Assembly (NCBI GenBank): GCA_018894595.1 | Contig: JAHIPN010000324.1 | Coordinates: 1 to 5,648, forward strand | Source: a bacterium | GTDB taxonomy: Bacteria; Atribacterota; JS1; SB-45; 34-128 | Reading direction: 5' to 3' | Length of the DNA: 5,648 nucleotides | In this document: positions 1-4,528 of the stretch, piece after piece | Position numbering within the stretch: the stretch's first letter is position 1 | Layout of the letters: each line of letters starts with the position of its first letter | Translations under genes and position numbers: made by a program | Notes under the pieces: model-generated | The model's database searches: none | Told to the model about the DNA's origin: nothing | Seen by the model: the letters and a program-made list of their open reading frames with translations, nothing else

Positions 1-1
1 T

Positions 2-298
2 CTGGTAATTATGTTCGGCTTGGGGGGAATATTTGTAGAGGTATTGAAAGATATTTCCTTCCGCATCCTGCCCATAGAAGAAAGGGATGCCGAGGAGATG
101 ATTAATGAGATTAAGGGTTTTAAAATATTAAAAGGGGCAAGAGGCGAAGGTCCCAAAGATATTAAGGCGATAAAAAATCTATTACTAAAAATTTCACAAC
201 TTGCCCTGGAGAATCCTGAAATCAGTGAAATAGACTTAAATCCTGTGTTTATATTCGAAAAAGGATTACAGGTTATAGATGCACGAATGATTTTATAA
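2..298 (+). CDS. Acyl/acetyl-CoA synthetase (ADP-forming), ATP-grasp domain, C-terminal fragment
   Basis: This is the 3' end of a gene whose start lies to the left of the window; the frame is open from base 2 and ends at TAA 296-298. The 98 visible residues match the end of the ATP-grasp domain of the NDP-forming acyl-CoA synthetase family: an opening VIMFGLGGIFVEVLKD block, then the terminal EIDLNPVFIFEKG and VIDAR blocks. Enzymes of this family interconvert acyl-CoA plus ADP and phosphate with free acid, CoA and ATP, and serve energy conservation in many anaerobes; they act in the cytoplasm. It cannot be told whether this is a separate beta subunit or the end of a fused alpha-beta chain, and the acyl substrate is not readable. 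The ATG at 11 is internal, since the conserved block runs upstream of it. No clear terminator follows. A functional link to the sugar-type locus downstream is not indicated, because nearly 1 kb separates them. Confidence 0.88.
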   Translation: MVIMFGLGGIFVEVLKDISFRILPIEERDAEEMINEIKGFKILKGARGEGPKDIKAIKNLLLKISQLALENPEISEIDLNPVFIFEKGLQVIDARMIL

Positions 299-454
299 AA
301 TGGAAAATTAAGTTTTACGAGAGAAAGCTAATGGGTTTTAAGATTTTATAATTATTTACATAGAAAATGAGAAATATTACCCAAAAAGAGCCTAACAAAA
401 TATTTTTCTAATTTATTTTTATATTAATTAAAAATTTGTTAATCCGAAGAGTGG

Positions 455-484
455 AATATCATGGGCACGCCCATAGTGGATATT
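455..484. repeat. GC-rich interrupted palindrome in the intergenic region
   Basis: The core is ATGGGC (461-466), a 2-base spacer AC, then GCCCAT (469-474). It is flanked by a second complementary pair, AATATC (455-460) and GATATT (479-484), offset by four unpaired bases AGTG (475-478). As RNA this would be a bulged hairpin with 12 pairs; as DNA the 14-bp core has the symmetry of a dimeric regulator site. It is the only G/C-rich patch in a very AT-rich stretch. No T-run follows, so it is not a standard intrinsic terminator. Confidence 0.55.
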
Positions 485-907
485 TATAAGTGTTAGTTAT
501 AAAGGTGTAAAATTTATTTGTTAAAACAATTTAATAGGAGAGTTTATGATTAACTATTTAAATTAAAGCCACGGAGTGTTCTGTTTTTTAAAAACTATAG
601 TAGCTCTCATACTTAAGTATCAGAATTGTTTGTCTGATTTTTCTATTAAAAAATTAAATTTCCTATTGTATATAAAAATGTAATAAGATATTTATAAATA
701 ATTTTAGGTTTTTCTTAAAAGTTATCTCAGGATAAATTATCAGAAATGCTTTTAAGGAGACTATGTGTTTTTTAAATAATTCATTTGGGAGTTGCTCTTA
801 AGGTAACTATAATTGATATTTATGATTTTGAAATCTTTTAAAATTTTAACTCAATTTTATAAATCCTTCCTTAAAGATATTTTTTCAGGATTACATATAT
901 CAATTTA

Positions 908-924
908 TTCTTAAGATTTAAGAA
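908..924. repeat. Short AT-rich inverted repeat
   Basis: TTCTTAA (908-914) and TTAAGAA (918-924) form a perfect 7+3+7 inverted repeat. In DNA of this composition such a repeat can arise by chance, and no gene start is close, so any operator role is speculative. Confidence 0.3.
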
Positions 925-1059
925 CATAAATCGGAATACAAAAGTAGCAAGAATAAAATTTGGAGAGGATATAATTTTTTCTTTTCAATTTATAAACAAA
1001 TAGAATAAATTAATAAATAATAGATTTAGGTGCTTAAAAAACTACTAGAAAATAAATTT

Positions 1060-1097
1060 AAATAAAAGAGGTAAAATTTTTCCGACCCCTTTTATTT
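1060..1097 (+). terminator. Terminator-like hairpin, orphan position
   Basis: The left arm 1060-1072 and right arm 1085-1097 pair over 13 positions with one A-C mismatch (1069/1088), around a 12-base loop. The G/C-containing part (GAGGT/ACCCC) is at the loop end and the 3' side of the stem is T-rich (TTTTATTTT), as in weak intrinsic terminators. Read on the opposite strand the far arm is also T-rich, so it could act in both directions. It lies about 760 bases beyond the synthetase stop and about 160 before the regulator, where no gene needs ending; it may insulate the regulator promoter or end an unannotated transcript. Confidence 0.4.
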
Positions 1098-1140
1098 TGT
1101 GACAATTAACCGCTTCTCTTCATTTCTATCTTCATAGTGT

Positions 1141-1178
1141 AAAATTTTTAAAAAATTTTAAAATATTTTTCAAAAAAA
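1141..1178. promoter_or_regulatory. Phased A-tracts (probable curved DNA) upstream of the regulator promoter
   Basis: Four A/T tracts have centres near 1145, 1155, 1165 and 1175, a spacing of about one helical turn: AAAATTTTT (1141-1149), AAAAAATTTT (1150-1159), an A/T tract at 1160-1170, and a run of seven A (1172-1178). Phased A-tracts are known to bend DNA and, upstream of promoters, can act like UP elements. Curvature here is inferred from spacing only. Confidence 0.4.
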
Positions 1179-1204
1179 GAAGGATTTTTTAATTTAACGT
1201 CGTA

Positions 1205-1210
1205 TATATT
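1205..1210 (+). promoter_or_regulatory. Candidate -10 box of the IclR-family gene
   Basis: TATATT is a near-consensus sigma-70 -10 hexamer, 45 bases before the ATG. No good -35 hexamer lies 16-18 bases upstream, but the A-tract block ends shortly before it and could compensate. If used, transcription would start near 1217, so the TGGAA-N5-TTCCA repeat would sit immediately downstream of the start point, a position where a bound repressor blocks transcription. Confidence 0.33.
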
Positions 1211-1220
1211 GATTAAGAAA

Positions 1221-1235
1221 TGGAACACCATTCCA
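1221..1235. promoter_or_regulatory. Probable IclR-family operator (TGGAA-N5-TTCCA)
   Basis: TGGAACACCATTCCA is a perfect 5+5+5 inverted repeat ending 20 bases before the start codon of the IclR-family gene. Its outer half-sites equal those of the E. coli IclR box consensus (TGGAAATNATTTCCA), and the length is the same. IclR proteins commonly repress their own genes, so autoregulation is the natural reading. No second copy with this spacing is visible in the window, including before the binding-protein, dehydrogenase or ATPase genes; those may be controlled through weaker sites or not by this protein. Confidence 0.6.
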
Positions 1236-1255
1236 AAATAGGAAATATAAAATAA

Positions 1256-2035
1256 ATGAAATCAATAGAAAAGGCAATACAAATTTTACAATACCTTAGT
1301 AATGTCAAAAGAAGCGTAGGAATAAATGAATTAAGTTTGGAATTATCTTTTCCAAAGAGTACAGTGCATAGGATATTAAATAGTTTGTTAAGCTATTCTC
1401 TAGTTGATCAAGAAAAAGAAACTTCTAAATATAGATTAGGATTGGGTATACTTGAATATTCAAATTCATTTTATAATACATTTGATTTAAGGCAAATAGC
1501 CAAACCAATTTTAGAAAAACTTTGCAATAAAACCAAACTCACCACTTTTTTAACTGTATGGCATAATGGACATAGTGTCTGTATAGATTCAATTATTCCA
1601 TCTAAAAATACAAATACACAATTATTTGTAGATATTGGGAGAGAAATGCCTTTTCATTGTACTGCGTCAGCAAAAGTACTTTTAGCTTACCAAAGTCCCG
1701 AAATAATTAAAAGAATTATTAATGAGGGACCACTTAATAAATATACACCAAAAACAATTATAGATTCTAAAAAATTGGAAAAACATTTATTAGAAATCAG
1801 ACAAAAGAATTTTGCTATTTGCGATGAGGAACTTGAGAGGGGAGTAAGAGCAATTGCAGCACCAATAAAAAACATTAATGGAGAAGTAATTGCTAGTATT
1901 ACAATTACAGGATTGCTTAGCAGGATTTCTTTTGGTGATAATATAGAAAAGTTTATTTTAATTGTTACCCAGGCAGCTAAAGAAGTATCTAAAATATTAG
2001 GATACAAAGAAGAGAATTTCTATAAGGAAAAATGA
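1256..2035 (+). CDS. IclR-family transcriptional regulator
   Basis: This 259-residue protein has the usual IclR-family length and two-domain layout. Residues 1-65 are the winged helix-turn-helix, opening with the typical KSIEKAIQIL; the recognition helix is in PKSTVHRILNSL (33-44), and the wing ends in KYRLGLGIL (58-66). The rest is the effector-binding domain, with the hallmark segments GREMPFHCTASAKVLLAY and EELERGVRAIAAPI. IclR proteins bind DNA as dimers or tetramers and respond to small carbon metabolites, acting as repressors or activators. The start is fixed by the family-typical N-terminus; the ribosome binding site is weak (AGGAAA 1240-1245, long spacing). A probable operator lies just upstream. 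The adjacent transport and dehydrogenase genes suggest that the effector is the imported compound or a product of it, which is inference. Its last bases overlap the start of a small reading frame (ATGA at 2032-2035). Confidence 0.95.
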   Translation: MKSIEKAIQILQYLSNVKRSVGINELSLELSFPKSTVHRILNSLLSYSLVDQEKETSKYRLGLGILEYSNSFYNTFDLRQIAKPILEKLCNKTKLTTFLTVWHNGHSVCIDSIIPSKNTNTQLFVDIGREMPFHCTASAKVLLAYQSPEIIKRIINEGPLNKYTPKTIIDSKKLEKHLLEIRQKNFAICDEELERGVRAIAAPIKNINGEVIASITITGLLSRISFGDNIEKFILIVTQAAKEVSKILGYKEENFYKEK

Positions 2036-2169
2036 GTAGTAACAATTTAAGCATAGTAAATATTAATAAGTTGAATTATGATTTACCATACGGAGTATTT
2101 GTTTGCTCTGAATTAAAAATGAATATCAGTATTTATAAAGAAGGGGGTGATTTAAATTGTAAAAGTTAA
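2032..2169 (+). CDS. Small 45-residue ORF overlapping the regulator stop; possible remnant
   Basis: An ATG at 2032 overlaps the regulator stop codon (ATGA), the arrangement typical of translational coupling, and the frame stays open to TAA 2167-2169. AGGA at 2025-2028 is a weak and rather close ribosome binding site. The product has no membrane segment or signal peptide. Residues 18-23 read LPYGVF. The same hexamer occurs near the N-terminus, at almost the same offset, in fumarylacetoacetases (human FAH has NLPYGVFS at about residues 16-23), where it precedes the small N-terminal beta domain. After it the resemblance is weak, and there is no catalytic domain. It may be a genuine small protein, the start of a decayed FAH-like gene, or a chance open frame; I cannot decide. 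It would be missed by length cut-offs. Confidence 0.33.
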   Translation: MSSNNLSIVNINKLNYDLPYGVFVCSELKMNISIYKEGGDLNCKS

Positions 2170-2189
2170 ACATTTTCAAAACTACTTAA

Positions 2190-2198
2190 TGGTATAAG
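2190..2198 (+). promoter_or_regulatory. Candidate extended -10 promoter of the binding-protein gene
   Basis: TGG followed by TATAAG fits an extended -10 element (TG-N-TATAAT type), which can work without a good -35 box. It would start transcription near 2205 and give a leader of about 43 bases carrying the strong AGGAGGT site (2236-2242) five bases before the ATG. A small palindrome, GTACT-A-AGTAC (2198-2208), overlaps the predicted start point and could be an operator, although it is short and AT-rich. This separate promoter would explain the 212-base gap after the regulator. Confidence 0.35.
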
Positions 2199-2247
2199 TA
2201 CTAAGTACAATGTAATAAAAATTTTTTAAAAAAATAGGAGGTTCAAA

Positions 2248-3303
2248 ATGAAAAGGTTTTTTTTATTGACTTGTTTACTTATTATGTTTTTAGTAATGAC
2301 TATAGGTGTATTTGCTGGAGGTCAAGAGAAAATTACTATTGGTTTTGCCACCCGTGAATTAACTGCTCCATTTTCACAAGCAATGGTTTTGGCTGCTCAG
2401 AATAAGGCTAAAGAGCTTGGCGTTGAATTAATAGTTCTTTCTTCAGACAATGACAGCTTACGCCATTTAGATATTATGGATAATTTTATAACAATGGGAA
2501 TTGATGGTTTTATTTGCGGTGGTGTTATTGATACCAGGGCAATAGTAGCAGGTATTAAAAAAATGAATGAAGCAAATATTCCAATCGTAGCACTTGATAA
2601 TTCACCAGAGGGTGGTAAGATAGATTATTTTATTAGTAATGATATCAAGGATGCCTCTAAAAAAGCAACCGAGTATATGGTGCAAGAATTAAAGGATAGA
2701 AATGAAGGAAAAGTTCCTACGGGTATCATCATTGAAGTATTGGGTGATTTAACTTCATCATTTGCTGGAGAGTGCACTGCAGGTTTTCATTCGGTTATAG
2801 ATAACTATAAAGAATTTAGAATTGTTCAAGGTACCGCTAATTGGAGCAATGATGAGTCCTTTAAATTAGTAGCTGATTATTTAACACGTTTTGGTGATGA
2901 GGTAATAGGTATTTATGTTCATACCCCAGATGTTATGGGAACTGGTGCAATAAATGCAGTGAAACAAGCTGGAATGGAACCAAAGAAAATTGTTAGTGCT
3001 GGATTTTGTCTTGGTCCTGAAGGAGTTGATCTTATTAAAAAAGGTGAATTTACTGCAATTGGTGAACAGCAAATTTACACAGCAGGTGAAATGGCTGTAG
3101 AATTGCTTTATAAAATGATTAAAGGAGAACCTGTCCCAAAAATTGGAGATGTAATAATCGAAGAAGGCACACTTTGGTCTCCTGCTGAAGTAGTAAAAAA
3201 TCCTCTTGCTGAAGGTGCTTTTATAAAATTGTCAACACCTATGGTACCTCAAGATGTTTCACCGGATGATCCTCGATTATGGGAAAATATGCTTTTCAAA
3301 TAA
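2248..3303 (+). CDS. Sugar-type ABC transporter periplasmic substrate-binding protein
   Basis: This 351-residue protein belongs to the ribose/galactose-type (type I, Peripla_BP_4) binding proteins. Residues 1-23 are a signal peptide: KR, a long hydrophobic core, and a GVFA|GG cleavage site. There is no lipobox cysteine, so the mature protein should be free in the periplasm. Two Rossmann-like lobes follow: lobe 1 begins KITIGFATRELTAPF (28-42), with the crossover segments IPIVALDNS (111-119) and FISNDIKDASKKATEY (128-143); lobe 2 includes the ANWSNDESF segment (197-205) and GEQQIYTAGEMAVELL (272-287). The C-terminal DDPRLWEN is typical of this subfamily. It delivers its ligand to the ABC permease powered by the ATPase encoded at 4529. 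It differs from classical members in two contact positions: the usual HND is HTP (225-227), and the usual GFD is GFC (252-254). The ligand cannot be named; a sugar, polyol or sugar derivative is likely. The start is set by the strong AGGAGGT site. Confidence 0.93.
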   Translation: MKRFFLLTCLLIMFLVMTIGVFAGGQEKITIGFATRELTAPFSQAMVLAAQNKAKELGVELIVLSSDNDSLRHLDIMDNFITMGIDGFICGGVIDTRAIVAGIKKMNEANIPIVALDNSPEGGKIDYFISNDIKDASKKATEYMVQELKDRNEGKVPTGIIIEVLGDLTSSFAGECTAGFHSVIDNYKEFRIVQGTANWSNDESFKLVADYLTRFGDEVIGIYVHTPDVMGTGAINAVKQAGMEPKKIVSAGFCLGPEGVDLIKKGEFTAIGEQQIYTAGEMAVELLYKMIKGEPVPKIGDVIIEEGTLWSPAEVVKNPLAEGAFIKLSTPMVPQDVSPDDPRLWENMLFK

Positions 3304-3341
3304 ATCTTATTCACCCTTAAACTTAAATAGAAATTTAAAAT

Positions 3342-3374
3342 TATGGAGCCCTGTAAATTTTATGGGGCTCCATA
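3342..3374 (+). terminator. Strong hairpin after the binding-protein gene
   Basis: TATGGAGCCC (3342-3351) pairs perfectly with GGGCTCCATA (3365-3374). Five further inner pairs, including two G-U, leave a 3-base loop, so the stem has 15 pairs. It begins 38 bases after the binding-protein stop. What follows is A-rich rather than a T-run, so strict intrinsic termination on the + strand is doubtful. A 3' stabilising hairpin or partial terminator that lets the binding protein be made in excess over the downstream genes is the more natural role, as known for maltose and other binding-protein operons. Confidence 0.65.
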
Positions 3375-3435
3375 GAAAAAATAGAAATAATGTTTTTAAA
3401 AATAGCTGCTTATAGAATCAACATACAGAAGGGAA

Positions 3436-3478
3436 TTTTTTAAAGGAAATGAATTTTATCTTATTTTCCTTTAAAAAA
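3436..3478. repeat. AT-rich inverted repeat upstream of the dehydrogenase gene
   Basis: TTTTTTAAAGGAAA (3436-3449) and TTTCCTTTAAAAAA (3465-3478) are perfect 14-base inverted arms around a 15-base loop, ending 39 bases before the dehydrogenase start. The T-run is on the outer 5' side and the A-run on the outer 3' side, so it does not have the shape of an intrinsic terminator on either strand. It could be an mRNA leader structure or a regulator site. Confidence 0.5.
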
Positions 3479-3503
3479 ACTGTTTATCAAATTATTTTAT
3501 AAA

Positions 3504-3511
3504 AGGAGGTG
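3504..3511 (+). promoter_or_regulatory. Ribosome binding site that decides the dehydrogenase start
   Basis: AGGAGGTG is a near-perfect Shine-Dalgarno sequence eight bases before ATG 3518 (counted from the AGGAGG core). An in-frame GTG at 3509-3511 lies inside this sequence and therefore cannot be the initiation codon; using it would add three spurious residues. Confidence 0.85.
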
Positions 3512-3517
3512 TTTTTT

Positions 3518-4294
3518 ATGAAACTAAAGAACAAAGTTGCTTTAATTACTGGAGCTGCTAGAGGAATAGGCAAGGGTATTGCAAAAGCATACGCAAAAGA
3601 AGGAGCTTCTATAATCTTAACAGATATTCTTCCTATATTAGATAATACAAGGGATGAAATTTCCAATATATGCCAAAGTAAAATAATTTCCCAAAAAATG
3701 GATGTTAGAAATATAGAAGATATAAAGAGAATAGTTAAATTAGTAATTAATGAATTTGATAAGATTGATATCTTAATAAATAATGCAGGAATTTGCATAG
3801 GAAATTCAGTCATAGATATTTTAGAGAAAGAATGGGATCTTATTTTTGATGTAAATGTTAAAGGAGTTTTTAATTGTTCTAAAGTAGTGGCCAAAGAAAT
3901 GATTGAATTAGGTACCAAAGGAAAAATTATTAATATTGCTTCTATTATGGCGAAGATTGGAGAACCTTATACTGCGGCTTATACATCTTCTAAACATGCA
4001 GTACTTGGGTTTACTCGTTGTTTAGCTTTTGAAATGGCACCTTATGGTATTAATGTTAACGCAATCTGTCCTGGTTATGTTGATACCGAGATGGAAAGAA
4101 ATCTTGAAATACAACAGGCAAAAACAGAAAACAAAACCTTTGAAGAAGTTCGAAATTTTTATGTAAACAAAGTTCTTTTTAAAAGGATGGGTCAACCTGA
4201 AGATATTGCTAAAGTAGCAGTTTTTTTAGGCTCCTCAGACTCCGATTATATGACTGGACAGAGTATAAACGTTTGTGGTGGAGTTATAATGTAA
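3518..4294 (+). CDS. Short-chain dehydrogenase/reductase, probably NAD(H)-dependent sugar or polyol dehydrogenase
   Basis: This 258-residue protein is a complete classical SDR. The cofactor motif TGAARGIG is at residues 11-18, and D36 at the end of the second beta strand favours NAD(H) over NADP(H). NNAG is at 88-91, and the catalytic tetrad is N113, S142, Y155 and K159 (YTSSK). The PG turn after the sixth strand is at 185-186, and the C-terminal GQSINVCGGVIM is typical of the family. It should be a soluble cytoplasmic tetramer oxidising an alcohol to a ketone, or the reverse. Its place between a sugar-type binding protein and a ribose-class ATPase gene suggests that it acts on the imported compound or an early product of it; polyol and sugar dehydrogenases and 3-ketoacyl-ACP reductases look alike at this level, so the substrate is inferred from context only. 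The ATG is chosen over the upstream GTG because of the ribosome binding site. Confidence 0.93.
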   Translation: MKLKNKVALITGAARGIGKGIAKAYAKEGASIILTDILPILDNTRDEISNICQSKIISQKMDVRNIEDIKRIVKLVINEFDKIDILINNAGICIGNSVIDILEKEWDLIFDVNVKGVFNCSKVVAKEMIELGTKGKIINIASIMAKIGEPYTAAYTSSKHAVLGFTRCLAFEMAPYGINVNAICPGYVDTEMERNLEIQQAKTENKTFEEVRNFYVNKVLFKRMGQPEDIAKVAVFLGSSDSDYMTGQSINVCGGVIM

Positions 4295-4305
4295 TATAAT
4301 CAAGT

Positions 4306-4322
4306 TCAATTAATTTAATTGA
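4306..4322. repeat. 17-bp AT-rich palindrome after the dehydrogenase gene
   Basis: TCAATTAA, a central T, then TTAATTGA is a perfect 8+1+8 palindrome 12 bases after the dehydrogenase stop. Its symmetry fits a dimeric regulator site; as RNA it could form only a weak 6-pair hairpin with a 5-base loop and no following T-run. It could be an operator for a promoter serving the ATPase gene, or a chance repeat in AT-rich DNA. Confidence 0.4.
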
Positions 4323-4340
4323 CGAAAATATTATAAGGTT

Positions 4341-4461
4341 AGTGGAAACCCCACGGACACTCAGTGGCATCTTTCCCACCTTTCGAACTTCGCTCATCAC
4401 TTTTCAGATGATTTTTACATTCATCCACGGGCATTCCAGTGGTATTCTGCCCTTCGGGGTT
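4341..4461. other. GC-rich island with two imperfect direct repeats, possible structured RNA or repeat element
   Basis: By hand count about 49% of bases 4341-4460 are G or C, against 6 of 60 in the next 60 bases. Two similar 20-21 base units lie 74 bases apart: CCACGGACACTCAGTGGCAT (4351-4370) and 4425-4445, which starts CCACGGGCATTCC and ends AGTGGTAT. Each begins with CCAC and ends near GTGG, so each can fold on itself or pair with the other. AACCCC (4347-4352) and GGGGTT (4456-4461) could close the whole block, and CCC-TTCG-GGG (4450-4459) would form a short UUCG-tetraloop stem. A + strand frame crosses it but runs into the ATPase gene in another frame, so it is not counted as coding. A small RNA, an untranslated leader element of the ATPase gene, or one copy of a dispersed repeat family are the options. 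Confidence 0.5.
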
Positions 4462-4528
4462 AATAAAAAACTTTCAATTATAAAAATCATAAATTGTATT
4501 AATTTTAATTTTTTAGAAAGGAATGAAA

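Larger units (their letters stand above)
299..1255. other. Long AT-rich intergenic region without a recognisable gene
   Basis: About 0.96 kb between the synthetase end and the regulator gene has stop codons in all forward frames and no stretch resembling a known protein. Base composition is clearly lower in G+C than the flanking genes. It contains the elements listed separately here: the GC-rich palindrome at 455-484, a TTCTTAA/TTAAGAA inverted repeat at 908-924, the terminator-like hairpin at 1060-1097, phased A-tracts at 1141-1178, and the probable promoter and operator of the regulator gene. Two very short frames with Shine-Dalgarno-like sequences (546-566 and 763-801) are too short to support. 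It may be decayed coding DNA, an untranslated regulatory region, or hold an unrecognised small RNA; nothing visible decides between these. Confidence 0.7.

Noticed and set aside
546..566. Six-codon ORF after an AGGAG sequence
   Set aside because: Too short, with no gene following that it could lead.
763..801. Twelve-codon ORF after AAGGAG
   Set aside because: Too short to separate from chance in an AT-rich spacer, and no downstream gene uses it as a leader peptide.
748..810. Imperfect direct repeat (748-764 and 794-810, 14 of 17 identical)
   Set aside because: Only two short copies with a TTAAGG core; plausible by chance in this composition.
1687..2007. 106-codon - strand frame
   Set aside because: Antisense to the conserved effector domain of the regulator, with no family resemblance.
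2266..2277. LLTC in the binding-protein signal peptide as a lipobox
   Set aside because: The cysteine is residue 9, within the hydrophobic core and too close to the N-terminus, and the preceding residues do not fit a lipobox; GVFA|GG is a better signal peptidase I site.
3509..3517. GTG start adding three residues to the dehydrogenase
   Set aside because: This GTG is part of the AGGAGGTG ribosome binding site, and the SDR N-terminus fits the ATG at 3518.
3487..3918. 143-codon - strand frame
   Set aside because: Antisense to the clearly conserved dehydrogenase; its hydrophobic sequence is a by-product of reading AT-rich coding DNA backwards.
4351..4445. Two direct repeats as a CRISPR array
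   Set aside because: Only two units, imperfect, short, and 74 bases apart; no array and no cas genes.
4523..4528. Earlier in-frame ATG for the ATPase gene
   Set aside because: It directly abuts the AAAGGA ribosome binding site, leaving no spacing; ATG 4529 has a six-base gap.
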